Of a stretch of DNA of 64,000 nucleotides, positions 7,560 to 16,611 are shown in pieces. The DNA is from Allomuricauda sp. F6463D (GTDB lineage: Bacteria; Bacteroidota; Bacteroidia; Flavobacteriales; Flavobacteriaceae): NCBI RefSeq assembly GCF_023015965.1, contig NZ_JALKAN010000001.1:1510160-1574159 (forward strand), read 5' to 3'. Each line of letters begins with the position of its first letter. The stretch's first letter is position 1. Both the position numbers and the translations under genes were made by a program. The notes below the pieces were generated by a model that saw nothing but the letters and a program-made list of their open reading frames with translations, ran no database searches and was not told where the DNA came from.

Positions 7560-8879
7560 TTAGTAGGAATTAGCAATTATCTGTTCGTAAAGCTCCTGTT
7601 TTCCACTCAGCTGTGCTGGTTCCCCTATTTCTTTAGCTATCTTACTCAAATCTTCCAGGAAGAGCTCTCCTTTTTCAAATTTCTTGCCATTATCAGCATC
7701 ATAAGAAGCATATCGACTTTTTCTCATTTGAATATAATCTGAATTTTCAAGGATTTCATTTGCACAAATCAATCCCCTCGCAAAAACATCCATCCCAGAA
7801 ATATGGGCAATAAATTTATCTTCCAAATCAGTAGAGTTTCTTCTAACCTTCGCATCAAAATTAATTCCTCCCCCCTGGATTCCACCACCCTGTAGGATTA
7901 TTAGCATTGCTTGGGTTATTTCATAAAGATTAATGGGGAATTGGTCAGTATCCCAACCATTCTGATAATCACCACGGTTTGCATCGATACTACCCAACAT
8001 TCCGGCATCAATGGCAACCTGCAATTCATGTTGAAATGTATGTCCTGCCAAAGTCGCATGGTTCACTTCAAGATTTAGTTTAAAATCGTCTTGCAGTCCG
8101 TATTTTTCAATAAAAGCCAAGGATGTAGCCGCATCGTAATCATACTGATGTTTCATGGGTTCCATTGGTTTTGGCTCAATAAGAAAAGTTCCTTCAAAAC
8201 CCTGTTTTCTAGCATAGTCTTTACACATATGTAAAAAACGGGCCAAATGCTCTTGCTCTCTTTTCATATCGGTATTTAGAAGACTCATATAGCCTTCCCG
8301 ACCGCCCCAGAAAACATAATTTTCACCACCTAAAGCCATTGTAGCATCCAATGCTATTTTTGCTTGACCACCAGCATAGGCCAACACTTCAAAATTTGGG
8401 TTCGTGGCCGCCCCGTTCATATATCTTTTATTGCTAAAAAGATTGGAAGTTCCCCACAATAATTTGATCCCGCTCTCTTGTTGTTTTTCCTTGGCGTATT
8501 CCACCATGGTCTGAATGCGCTTTTCAAACGCTCCTAAAGTTGGAGCTTCATCCACCACATCTACATCATGAAAACAATAATATGGTATTCCAAGTTTGGA
8601 CATAAATTCAAAAGCAGCATCCATTTTAGCTTTCGCTCTCTGGATTGGGTCTTCGCTTTCATCCCAGACAAATGTTTCCGTTCCAGGTCCGAACGGGTCC
8701 GCTCCGGTATTATTAAACGTATGCCAGTAGGCAGTTGCAAAACGCAAATGTTCCTTCAGGCTTTTCCCTGCCACAACCCTATTTTCATCATACCATTTAA
8801 AGGCTAAAGGATTTTTACTATCCTTATCTTCAAATTCTACCTTTTGTATATTCTTAAAATATTTATTTTCCGATTTCAT
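7560..8879 (-). CDS. xylA: xylose isomerase
   Basis: Converts D-xylose to D-xylulose, a metal-dependent TIM-barrel enzyme of the cytoplasm. The 439-aa length is that of the group II family. Recognisable motifs include [14 protein letters not shown] (catalytic His/Asp), [35 protein letters not shown] (metal-binding Glu), [18 protein letters not shown] and [18 protein letters not shown]. It is the last gene of a three-gene operon: only two bases separate it from xylB. Confidence 0.97.
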   Translation of the reverse strand: MKSENKYFKNIQKVEFEDKDSKNPLAFKWYDENRVVAGKSLKEHLRFATAYWHTFNNTGADPFGPGTETFVWDESEDPIQRAKAKMDAAFEFMSKLGIPYYCFHDVDVVDEAPTLGAFEKRIQTMVEYAKEKQQESGIKLLWGTSNLFSNKRYMNGAATNPNFEVLAYAGGQAKIALDATMALGGENYVFWGGREGYMSLLNTDMKREQEHLARFLHMCKDYARKQGFEGTFLIEPKPMEPMKHQYDYDAATSLAFIEKYGLQDDFKLNLEVNHATLAGHTFQHELQVAIDAGMLGSIDANRGDYQNGWDTDQFPINLYEITQAMLIILQGGGIQGGGINFDAKVRRNSTDLEDKFIAHISGMDVFARGLICANEILENSDYIQMRKSRYASYDADNGKKFEKGELFLEDLSKIAKEIGEPAQLSGKQELYEQIIANSY

Positions 8880-8881
8880 GA

Positions 8882-10378
8882 CTAGCTTTCTTCTATTTTG
8901 ATATGTTGTTTCCAGTTTTCGTAGATTTCTTTGTATACTAAAGTGAGTTCCTTGGTAGGTTCAATGGTTTCGATACATTTAAGTCCTCCAAAAGCATCTT
9001 TAATTTGATCATAAAACCCATATCCATAGGCAGCTCCCCTAGCTGCTCCTTCAGCACCCGAAGTATTGTACAGTTCCAATGTGCTACCGGTAGTGTTACA
9101 AAATATTTCTCTAAATACGGGGCTTAGGAACAGGTTTGCATTACCGGCTCTTACCACATCGCCAGATGCGCCCAGAGACTTCATAACATCAAAACCATAA
9201 TTCATCGCAAAAACGATACCTTCACAGGCCGACCTTATTACATGTGCCGGTTGATGGACATTGAAATTAAGGTTTTCTATGCCTGAGTTTGCTTTTTTAT
9301 TATTAAAGATTCGTTCCACTCCATTCCCAAAAGGAAAAAATAACAGATCTTCACTTCCGGGTTTTACTTTGGCTGCCTGCGCATTCAGCAACTCATAAGA
9401 AATCGGTTCTTTATTTCCTACTGAAATAAGTTTCCGAAGCCATTGATAAAGAATTCCTGAGCCATTAACACAAAGCATCAATCCATTTCTTTTTTGTTCT
9501 ATGGTATTGTTTATGTGCAAAAAGGTATTGATGCGACTTTTGGTATCATAAATATCCTGATCACTTACCGAATATACCACTGCGGAAGTTCCAGCTGTTG
9601 TAGCAATTTCACCGGGATTTAATACATTTAATGAAAAGGCATTGTTGGGTTGATCGCCAGCGCGATACGTTATCAGAGTTTCGTGATGCAATCCCAGTTC
9701 ATCAGCAATTGTGGAATCAATTTTTGCTTGATGTCCAAAATTTCCAACGATATCCGGAATCATTTCTTTGGAAAGCCCCATTGTTTCAAGGACTTCGCTG
9801 GCAAGTTCTCCTTTTGGAAAGTCCCAAAGAGCAGCTTCTGACAAGCCCGAAGTGGTTGTTTGTGCAACTCCTGAAAGTTTGGCAGCTATAAAATCCCCTG
9901 GAAGCATCATGTACTTTGCTTGCGCATATATTTGAGGCTCATTTGTTTTAACCCACTTTAGTTTTGAAGCGGTGAAATTACCAGGACTTCCGAGAATTTG
10001 TTGCTGGCAGTTTTCCGCCCCAAGTAATTTGTACGCTGCGTTGCCTATTTCAACTGCCCTACTATCACACCATATGATGGAAGGCCTAATAGCATTAAGT
10101 TTTGCATCTGTAAGTACAAGACCGTGCATTTGATAAGCAATGCCTATTGCTTTGATTTTCTTAAGGTCCAGATGGTGTTTTTTGGATATTAATCCAATAC
10201 CCTCTTTGACATATTTCCACCATTTTTCAGGATCCTGTTCCGCCCAGCCAAATTTTGGCGCGCTTATTTCCATTTCAGATTTGGGAAGCATTTGTGAGCA
10301 TTTCACCTCTCCTTTTTCTGCATCAAAAACCGAAAGTTTTACTGAAGAACTTCCTAAATCAATCCCTAAGAAATACAT
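8882..10378 (-). CDS. xylB: xylulokinase (FGGY family)
   Basis: Phosphorylates D-xylulose to xylulose 5-phosphate for the pentose phosphate pathway. The 498-aa protein shows the N-terminal ATPase phosphate loop [17 protein letters not shown], the MHGLVL and WCDSRA substrate-side motifs, the [10 protein letters not shown] segment and a C-terminal [14 protein letters not shown] adenosine-binding glycine cluster. It lies between the transporter (16 bases upstream) and xylA (two bases downstream), which fixes the substrate as xylulose. Confidence 0.96.
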   Translation of the reverse strand: MYFLGIDLGSSSVKLSVFDAEKGEVKCSQMLPKSEMEISAPKFGWAEQDPEKWWKYVKEGIGLISKKHHLDLKKIKAIGIAYQMHGLVLTDAKLNAIRPSIIWCDSRAVEIGNAAYKLLGAENCQQQILGSPGNFTASKLKWVKTNEPQIYAQAKYMMLPGDFIAAKLSGVAQTTTSGLSEAALWDFPKGELASEVLETMGLSKEMIPDIVGNFGHQAKIDSTIADELGLHHETLITYRAGDQPNNAFSLNVLNPGEIATTAGTSAVVYSVSDQDIYDTKSRINTFLHINNTIEQKRNGLMLCVNGSGILYQWLRKLISVGNKEPISYELLNAQAAKVKPGSEDLLFFPFGNGVERIFNNKKANSGIENLNFNVHQPAHVIRSACEGIVFAMNYGFDVMKSLGASGDVVRAGNANLFLSPVFREIFCNTTGSTLELYNTSGAEGAARGAAYGYGFYDQIKDAFGGLKCIETIEPTKELTLVYKEIYENWKQHIKIEES

Positions 10379-10394
10379 ACTTCTACCAATATTG

Positions 10395-12008
10395 TTATAA
10401 TCTATCTTTCGAACTCCATAATAATTCCATTTCCTCCAATGTTTTCTCCTTGGTTTCAGGAACGAATTTCCAAATGAAAATTCCAGAAATAATTGCCATT
10501 ATCCCATATATCCAATAGGTAAACCCATGATTAAAAGTTGCTACCAGGCTTTCATTGTTGTTCATCATAGGAAAGGTCCATGACACCGCTAGGTTGGCAA
10601 GCCATTGAACGGCTACAGCTACAGCCATCACGCCTTTTATTTTATTTGGAAATATTTCGGATAACAAAACCCAGGTCACAGGTCCCCAAGACATTGCAAA
10701 CGCTGCTATATAAAGTAACATTAACAAGAGGGCCAGCAATCCAGTTACTTGAAAGTAAAAAGTGAATCCAAGACCAATCATGCTAATGGCTAAAAAGGCA
10801 CTTCCAATCATCATCAATTTTTTTCTCCCAAAATTATCCACCGTAAGGATGGCTAGCACCGTAAAAATCATATTTATAGCCCCTACAATTATCGTTTGCA
10901 ACAAAGAGGCATCTGTTTCCATTCCCATGCCTTTAAAAATCTCTGGAGCATAGTAAAGCACTACATTGATTCCAACAAATTGTTGAAAAACAGAAAGTAA
11001 TATTCCTATGATTACAATGGTCCAACCAAAAGAAAGCCAATTTGCCCCGGTTTTGCTGAATGACGCTTTAATTTCCTGCAAAATTTGACCTGCTTTTACT
11101 GGGCCATTCATTTTTGTCAATACTTTTATAGCATCGCTTTCATTTCCTTTCATGGTTTGATATCGTGGCGTTTTGGGAACCAAAAACAAAAAAAGCAGAA
11201 ATAATACGGCGGGTATCCCTTCAGAAAGAAACATATATCGCCATCCTTCAGTGTTTATCCAATCTTCTGTTTTGCCGCTGACAATAAAATAATTCACAAA
11301 ATATACGGCTAGCATTCCCGAAACAATGGCTAACTGATTACAAGAAACCAACTTCCCCCGAATGTGTGCAGGTGCCATTTCGGCGATATAAAGAGGTGCC
11401 AACATGCTTGCAAGTCCTACTCCTATACCACCAATTATTCTGTAGATTATAAAAGAGGTCAGTGTATTGGCTTGAAAAATATTCAACGGCTCAGGATATG
11501 CAGAACCACAGGCAGAAAGTAAAAACAAGATAGCGGCAAGAATTAAACCATTCCTTCTTCCTATCGAATTGGCAGCTTTATCTCCCATAGCAGCCCCAAT
11601 TATACATCCAACCAAGGCACTACTGATCATAAAGCCGAGGATAGAATTACGTAAATTTTCTGTTAGAACTCCCGGTAACGACAAAAACTGAAAATAATAG
11701 ATTGCGCCACCAAGCACTAATATAATTCCAATGATTGCATAGGCTTTTGACTTTCTAAAGAATTTAAGAATAAATGAACTAAACAAAATCCCTACTCCCA
11801 GAATACATAAACTGATGATTAGTTTAAACTGAAAAATGGTACTTACGGCAATAGCATCATTATTTATCAAAGAAGTAATAAAATAGTTTTCAAGCGCACC
11901 GACCGCACCAGAAATAACTGCCGTATCATAACCGAAGAGCAAACCTCCCAAACTGGCAACCGCGGTCACCATATAAACGGTGTTTTGACTTATTTTTGTA
12001 GTATCCAC
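10395..12008 (-). CDS. xylE: MFS sugar:proton symporter (XylE-like)
   Basis: A major-facilitator sugar transporter of the inner membrane, most likely for D-xylose. It shows the LGGLLFGYDTAVISGAVG first helix, DKAANSIGRRNG loop motif, the RIIGGIGVGLASMLAPLYIAE helix, and the FVPETKEKTLEEME terminal motif of sugar porters. The reading frame extends to a TTG at 12053, but the GTG at 12008 puts 12 residues before the first helix, as in XylE, and is preferred; it yields about 537 aa. An extra loop of about 50 residues with two helices between the first helix and the GRR loop makes it longer than E. coli XylE. It heads the xyl operon. Confidence 0.9.
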   Translation of the reverse strand: MDTTKISQNTVYMVTAVASLGGLLFGYDTAVISGAVGALENYFITSLINNDAIAVSTIFQFKLIISLCILGVGILFSSFILKFFRKSKAYAIIGIILVLGGAIYYFQFLSLPGVLTENLRNSILGFMISSALVGCIIGAAMGDKAANSIGRRNGLILAAILFLLSACGSAYPEPLNIFQANTLTSFIIYRIIGGIGVGLASMLAPLYIAEMAPAHIRGKLVSCNQLAIVSGMLAVYFVNYFIVSGKTEDWINTEGWRYMFLSEGIPAVLFLLFLFLVPKTPRYQTMKGNESDAIKVLTKMNGPVKAGQILQEIKASFSKTGANWLSFGWTIVIIGILLSVFQQFVGINVVLYYAPEIFKGMGMETDASLLQTIIVGAINMIFTVLAILTVDNFGRKKLMMIGSAFLAISMIGLGFTFYFQVTGLLALLLMLLYIAAFAMSWGPVTWVLLSEIFPNKIKGVMAVAVAVQWLANLAVSWTFPMMNNNESLVATFNHGFTYWIYGIMAIISGIFIWKFVPETKEKTLEEMELLWSSKDRL

Positions 12009-12076
12009 CTTATCACAACAACTTATAGTTAATATGACTACAAGTTTAACCAATAATTTCTATTTTAGCAATAAAT

Positions 12077-12102
12077 CAAAGTTTTTATTACTTTATAAGC
12101 AA
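12077..12102 (-). promoter_or_regulatory. candidate xyl operon promoter with small palindrome
   Basis: Read on the minus strand, TTG (12102-12100) is followed by AAACTTTG (12084-12077), one base off TAnnTTTG, with a short 15-base spacer. AAAGT (12078-12082) and ACTTT (12090-12094) form a five-base inverted repeat over the box and may be part of the regulator's operator. Both are weak matches. Confidence 0.3.
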
Positions 12103-12158
12103 AATAACTCGATTAAAAATAAGAACCCATCACTAAAACTATTCAATTAAACTTAACT

Positions 12159-12878
12159 ATGAAAAAAGCCATAATTAATGATGAAACTGGGGAAGTAGAA
12201 AACACTTCGGTTATTAGTTCCATTACTATTGATTGTGTGATTTTTGGGTTTCAAAATGCCCATCTGGAAGTTTTATTGATAAAACACGCAGTAGGAATTA
12301 GGAAAGGAGAGTGGGGGCTTCCCGGAGGGTGGATAAAAAAAGAAGAGGGAATCGACAAGGCCGCGAACAGGCTTCTGCAAGAACTAACGGGACTTGAAAA
12401 CATATTTCTTGAGCAATTGAAAGCCTTTGGCAATCCCGATCGTTTTCCCATGGGTCGAATTATTACCATTGGTTATTATGCCTTGATTAATCGAGAAAAA
12501 TATAATGTAAAAGCAGGATTCACCGCTTCAGAAGCACAATGGTTCAAGGTATCCGACACTCCAAATTTAATCTATGATCACGATGAAATATTACAATATA
12601 GCCTTCAGCAATTGCAACGACGCGTTAGACAAGCTCCAATAGGATTCAATTTACTTCCTGAGAAATTTACACTGCTTCAGCTCATGAAACTCTACGAAGC
12701 TATTTTAGGTGTTGAAATGGACAAACCCAATTTTAGGCGTAAGTTTTTAAGAATGAAATTGCTGGTAGATTTAAATGAAAAAGAAAAAGATGTGTCCCAC
12801 AGGGCTGCAAAATTATATAAGTTTGATAATCAAGTGTATAAGCAGTTAACCAAGAAAGGATTTAATTTTGAATTTTAG
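12159..12878 (+). CDS. Nudix-domain transcriptional regulator of the xyl operon (NrtR-like)
   Basis: A 239-aa protein with an N-terminal Nudix fold (residues about 18-140) and a C-terminal winged helix (LPEKFTLLQLMKLYEAILG to LYKFDNQVYKQLTKKGFNF), the NrtR arrangement. Its Nudix box has GGWIKKEEGIDKAANRLLQE: the first glutamate of the REUXEE core is replaced by Leu and the next by Gln, so hydrolase activity should be lost, as expected of a sensor. In Bacteroidetes, Nudix-type regulators such as AraR control pentose catabolism. The gene is divergent from xylE-xylB-xylA with 150 bp between, so it is inferred to be the xylose-responsive regulator. Confidence 0.87.
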   Translation: MKKAIINDETGEVENTSVISSITIDCVIFGFQNAHLEVLLIKHAVGIRKGEWGLPGGWIKKEEGIDKAANRLLQELTGLENIFLEQLKAFGNPDRFPMGRIITIGYYALINREKYNVKAGFTASEAQWFKVSDTPNLIYDHDEILQYSLQQLQRRVRQAPIGFNLLPEKFTLLQLMKLYEAILGVEMDKPNFRRKFLRMKLLVDLNEKEKDVSHRAAKLYKFDNQVYKQLTKKGFNFEF

Positions 12879-13266
12879 TACACTTTACTTGTATTATATA
12901 CATACTTCTAAAGTACCGTGTTGTTCCTTTAAGGTATAAACTTCCTGTATGCTCCGACCCAAATCCTATTCATTTGATTTTAAAAGAGCCTTGGTGGATA
13001 CAATGGCACAGCCACAACCCATTTCACTTATTGCGCAATACTACCGTACAGACTTAAGGAGAACCTATTAATAATTCAACCAACACTTAAGTATAGCGAT
13101 AAAATAAGAAACTACTTTTCGTAATTAAAAAATTACAACGTTTTACGTATCCAGGGGTATTTTTAAGTGTATCGGTTTTTTTTAATGCAATCATTTGTAC
13201 GCTTATACAAGCCAATAAGCCCCAAGACATACTTGAGGCTTATCGAAACAACAATTAATCAGTGAT
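12879..13266. other. 388-bp intergenic region without a recognised gene
   Basis: It contains an imperfect hairpin at 13215-13243 (ATAAGCC/GGCTTAT with a CAAG/CTTG inner stem) but without a T tract. A stop-bounded 18-codon minus-strand frame at 12966-13022 has three cysteine/glycine positions. Neither is convincing. No promoter-quality box was found. Confidence 0.4.
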
Positions 13267-13758
13267 TTAGGATCTATATAATTCCATGGCTTCCTTGACC
13301 ATGTTCTCCCATTTTTTTGCAAGCTGTAGTTCCCCATTCAGTTGTAAAAAATCATCAGCATTATAAAACTCAAAACTATTTGAGTTGGAACTCGCATTGG
13401 AATAGCAAACGAGTTCCAGTTTATTTATGATTTCCTCCTTCCCTTTTTGAGCTGCTACGCTTTGCTTCGCTTCCTTCACTTCGCATTTTCGCAATGTGTT
13501 TATGGGTATACACATTTCTATATGCTGTTCCTTTTTTTTCTTGTAGAACAAAACATAGTTTTTAGCACTGGACAAACCAATGACGAATCCAGGACCGAAA
13601 TCAAAAGTTCCGATATCCGTATTATTAGATTCTGCAATGTTTTTTAAGTTGTCCAAAAGTTCTTTTTGTTTTCTTTTTCTACCTCTTGCCATAAATATAA
13701 ATGGCAATGCGCAGAGGGCTATAATTAAAAGCCCAATTATAATTGTTCCTAATTCCAT
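13267..13758 (-). CDS. hypothetical membrane-anchored protein, 163 aa
   Basis: I do not recognise a family. Residues 5-23 form one transmembrane helix followed by a basic stretch (ARGRKRKQKE), so the rest should face the cytoplasm. The C-terminal part alternates beta-like segments (GTFDFGPGFVIGLSSAKNYV, VLFYKKKKEQHIEMCIPINT) with a helical tail, resembling small PH-like or membrane-associated sensor domains, but that is only an impression. The neighbours are unrelated hypothetical genes. Confidence 0.75.
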   Translation of the reverse strand: MELGTIIIGLLIIALCALPFIFMARGRKRKQKELLDNLKNIAESNNTDIGTFDFGPGFVIGLSSAKNYVLFYKKKKEQHIEMCIPINTLRKCEVKEAKQSVAAQKGKEEIINKLELVCYSNASSNSNSFEFYNADDFLQLNGELQLAKKWENMVKEAMELYRS

Positions 13759-13859
13759 TCAATAAATTTTAAAATACGATATGTAACCCTACACGGAATG
13801 GTGGGTTATTGTAATTGTGCTTAAGACATTTATAATGTCCGTACTACATCAACAAAAAA

Positions 13860-14228
13860 TTAAAAGAAGAAATGGAAAGGGTAAAGAAGAGCTGCCTTAT
13901 TTTTATTGATAAGGTCAATTGGCGCTTTTGATGCGCCCATTTGTATATCGCCCACTGTTAAGTGTACATCCCTACTATGACCTACAGCGATGTGATTATC
14001 TATGGTAGGGTAATGGCTACTCTCATCGGTATCCGCTGTATAATCAAAATGTGTAGTGGGTACTGTGTGATGAAACGTATTTGTTAAATCATCCAGTTGG
14101 TGCCAATGTTGGCTTAATGGCTTATGTAAATCCTGAACAAAATGAAGTGAAGAATACCCCAAAGCCATGGCCCAGGCGTATACCGCCAACACAGCAACAA
14201 AAACATATGTTTTTCTTTGGGTTACCAA
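13860..14228 (-). CDS. hypothetical histidine-rich exported protein, 122 aa
   Basis: An unrecognised protein. An N-terminal hydrophobic helix (residues about 8-27) could be a signal anchor. The remainder holds twelve histidines in about 100 residues, several next to Asp or Glu (HKPLSQHWHQLDD, FHHTVPTTHFDYTADTDES), a pattern that suggests divalent-metal binding. It ends in a hydrophobic, aromatic tail. A TATTTTTG box on the minus strand (14265-14258) lies 30 bases before the ATG. No metal transporter is adjacent, so the role is open. Confidence 0.6.
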   Translation of the reverse strand: MVTQRKTYVFVAVLAVYAWAMALGYSSLHFVQDLHKPLSQHWHQLDDLTNTFHHTVPTTHFDYTADTDESSHYPTIDNHIAVGHSRDVHLTVGDIQMGASKAPIDLINKNKAALLYPFHFFF

Positions 14229-14336
14229 GTTATCCTCACTCTATACTAAATGAACTGCAAAAATACGTGTTTTGCCAAAATTTGGCCTTAGAACAGATAG
14301 GTAAACATACCTACGGAAAAATTAAAAACTGACGTA

Positions 14337-14780
14337 TTAATAAATCAAGGTATTATAATCATTGGCCTGAAGTTGGAGTATTCGAATCGAATATGTTGGT
14401 ACTGGCTCCAATCCATCGAATAGGTCGTCTGCAGAAACATCTCGCTTTTTCATGGCTACACTACACACACTCACCCGAACCTTGTTTTTATATTTTTGAA
14501 AATAGGTCTCCAATTCTGATCCCTTGACCAAATCACTCACTACTTTTCCTTTAACAACGATTTCATAATCGCTTATCTCTACTCCATTTTCCACAAGAAA
14601 ATCATACATACTAAGGGCGCCTTTAAAATGACGTTCGTCACTGACCCCAATGGCATATTGCCCCTTTTTATTTAAATCATTGACCGTTTCAGCATCTAAT
14701 TTGGCTTGTCCAAATACACTCTGGTTGCTTAAAGTGATCACAGCAATGAAAATGACCAATGTTTGAAATATTCTCTTCAT
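14337..14780 (-). CDS. DsrE-like protein with signal peptide
   Basis: A 147-aa exported protein. Residues 1-24 are a signal peptide ending in FG-QA. The mature part follows the DsrE/F sulfur-relay fold: a hydrophobic strand, a helix with the LKGALSMYDFLVENGVEISDYEIVV type segment, VSVCSVAMKKRDV with the single candidate catalytic cysteine, and a C-terminal VPTYSIRILQLQANDYNTLIY. Periplasmic DsrE-like proteins are frequent in Bacteroidota and their function is not established. No dsr or tus genes are nearby. Confidence 0.72.
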   Translation of the reverse strand: MKRIFQTLVIFIAVITLSNQSVFGQAKLDAETVNDLNKKGQYAIGVSDERHFKGALSMYDFLVENGVEISDYEIVVKGKVVSDLVKGSELETYFQKYKNKVRVSVCSVAMKKRDVSADDLFDGLEPVPTYSIRILQLQANDYNTLIY

Positions 14781-14827
14781 GGTTTAATTGATTTATTTCT
14801 ACAAATATTTATGGTTTAAAGATACAA

Positions 14828-16600
14828 CTATTGGCTCTCTTCTTTTATAATAATAGTCTTATAAATTGATATTGGTTTTCCATACGTTGTAAAACCATCC
14901 AAAACTATCTCAAATTCTCCTGTAAGATCGGAGGTGTAGAACTCAAATTGAAGTTCATCATCTGCAACTTCAACATGAGGCTCCCAAAACAAAATCCTTC
15001 TATAATCGGGTATTCGATTATGTTGCATATTCTCAACGGCATAGCGTTGTTTATAATAATGCTTTGGTGGTAAGGTTTTCTGAATACTCACGTTGATTCC
15101 GTTTTCAGGAACATAGCTTTCAAAGAAATCTTCATCTTTTGTTTTAACCGTCAACATGCCTTGGTAATCTTTGCCTGCCATTCTAAACTGATCACGCACT
15201 AGACTTATGGACTCTATTTGTCTAGCATCAAAGTCCTTTATGCTTTCATGATCAGGAATGTATACACCATCAACCAAAACAATGGCCGGAAAAGTATTGG
15301 CTTCCTCGTCATATGTCTCAAAATCTTGGGCTATACGGATATAATCGGCACCATTTGGATTATTTCTATATCCAGCAAAGTTGAGCAACTCCACCAAAGT
15401 TTCTTCAAAGGTTGAAAATCGGGTGAAATCGTCAAGGATTATTGTTTCGGGCATCCCTCCATCAAAAGGATCTATTGGTGTTCCCAAAAGAATAGAATCC
15501 GGCTTCACTTGAAAAAATTGATTTTCCAATTGGTTGTGTATACTACGTTGTTTTATTACATCGGAATATGTTGGTTCTAAATAAAACGGATTGAACCTTA
15601 GCTCGGATGTATTAAGTTTCGGAATCTCGCCCAAATCAACCTCCATATCCTCTGTGCTTTCAATAGCTTGCATTATCGCCCGACCTTCCTTATAATCCTT
15701 TCTTAAGTAAGTATAAAAATTCCCATTGTTATCTGTTGTCGCAAATTTCAACAAAAACTCTTCACCTGGAATAGACACGACCATTTTAATATCTGGAACG
15801 GGGTCACCCACTCCATTGGTAACCGTTCCAAACAATAACTCTCCTCGCTGTTCTGGCAGAAAAAGACTATCACCAATAGTTTTGTTTAACACCGTTTTTA
15901 CATTCAAATACCGATCTGTATAAGAAATGGCGTTTACAGCGGGAAGAACTTTCATTTCTTCTTTCTTTTGGACTTTTAGGGTATAGTTTCCGTAACCCAA
16001 CTGCGCCTTATAATTTTTTAGACTAAAGTCGACCTTCTCCCTCGTACCAAAAACCTTCTGTTCCATTTTGATTTGCACCACGGAAGAATCGATGGGTGAG
16101 CTTATTTCTTCTAATAATACTTTCCTTTCTTCCGAATTATCCGACAACAGTTGTGATTGGTCTACTTGATATGGATTAATGACCACAATATCATCCTGAA
16201 AAATTTGTTCTAGCCCATTGTTTTTCATCCATTGGGTGTATCCAAGTAATTTATACCTTCCCGAAGGGACATCCGTATCTATAAAAAAATCACCTTGTGA
16301 TTTCCCTTTGTTCAACCTTATTTTTTGCTCATCCACATACTCCCCCGATTGATTCACCAATGCCACATAACCAACAAAACTAATGTTGCTTGTACGGTTG
16401 TTTTGTGCATTAAAACAATAAAATGCATAGTGTAAATACTCTCCCGTAAACACGATGGGACCGGTATGGTGCACATAAACTTTTTCTTGAGGCAAACTTT
16501 TTAGGTTTTGCAACTCATCCGTACTACCTATAACATACTGTCCCCTAGCTGTTAAGGCCAACGCTCCAAGAATGAAAAATAATATCCATTGTTTTTTCAT
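14828..16600 (-). CDS. MG2-like/TonB-plug-like exported protein of a DUF4249 cluster
   Basis: A 590-aa protein with a signal peptide cleaved near ARG-QY (residue 20). The first third resembles a macroglobulin MG2 domain: KVYVHHTGPIVFTGEYLHYA, GYVALVNQSGEYVDEQKIRL, DVPSGRYKLLGYTQWM. The middle has a carboxypeptidase-regulatory-like repeat (LFGTVTNGVGDPVPDIKMVV). Near residues 435-510 it has a plug-like segment (PAIVLVDGVYIPDHESIKDF and IESISLVRDQ, ending in GMLTVKTK) of the kind found in TonB receptors, but no beta-barrel follows. It is the third gene after the TonB receptor and DUF4249 lipoprotein, 11 bases downstream of the latter. Inferred role: periplasmic or surface partner of that receptor. 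Confidence 0.75.
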   Translation of the reverse strand: MKKQWILFFILGALALTARGQYVIGSTDELQNLKSLPQEKVYVHHTGPIVFTGEYLHYAFYCFNAQNNRTSNISFVGYVALVNQSGEYVDEQKIRLNKGKSQGDFFIDTDVPSGRYKLLGYTQWMKNNGLEQIFQDDIVVINPYQVDQSQLLSDNSEERKVLLEEISSPIDSSVVQIKMEQKVFGTREKVDFSLKNYKAQLGYGNYTLKVQKKEEMKVLPAVNAISYTDRYLNVKTVLNKTIGDSLFLPEQRGELLFGTVTNGVGDPVPDIKMVVSIPGEEFLLKFATTDNNGNFYTYLRKDYKEGRAIMQAIESTEDMEVDLGEIPKLNTSELRFNPFYLEPTYSDVIKQRSIHNQLENQFFQVKPDSILLGTPIDPFDGGMPETIILDDFTRFSTFEETLVELLNFAGYRNNPNGADYIRIAQDFETYDEEANTFPAIVLVDGVYIPDHESIKDFDARQIESISLVRDQFRMAGKDYQGMLTVKTKDEDFFESYVPENGINVSIQKTLPPKHYYKQRYAVENMQHNRIPDYRRILFWEPHVEVADDELQFEFYTSDLTGEFEIVLDGFTTYGKPISIYKTIIIKEESQ

Positions 16601-16611
16601 AAGCTATATAT

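Noticed and set aside
12966..13022. Minus-strand 18-codon Cys/Gly frame starting MGCGCAIVSTKALL
   Set aside because: It is too short, lacks a promoter, and has a stop just upstream; it is perhaps a gene fragment, but cannot be supported.
13215..13243. Hairpin as a terminator of the neighbouring genes
   Set aside because: The stem has a mismatch and no T tract follows on either strand.
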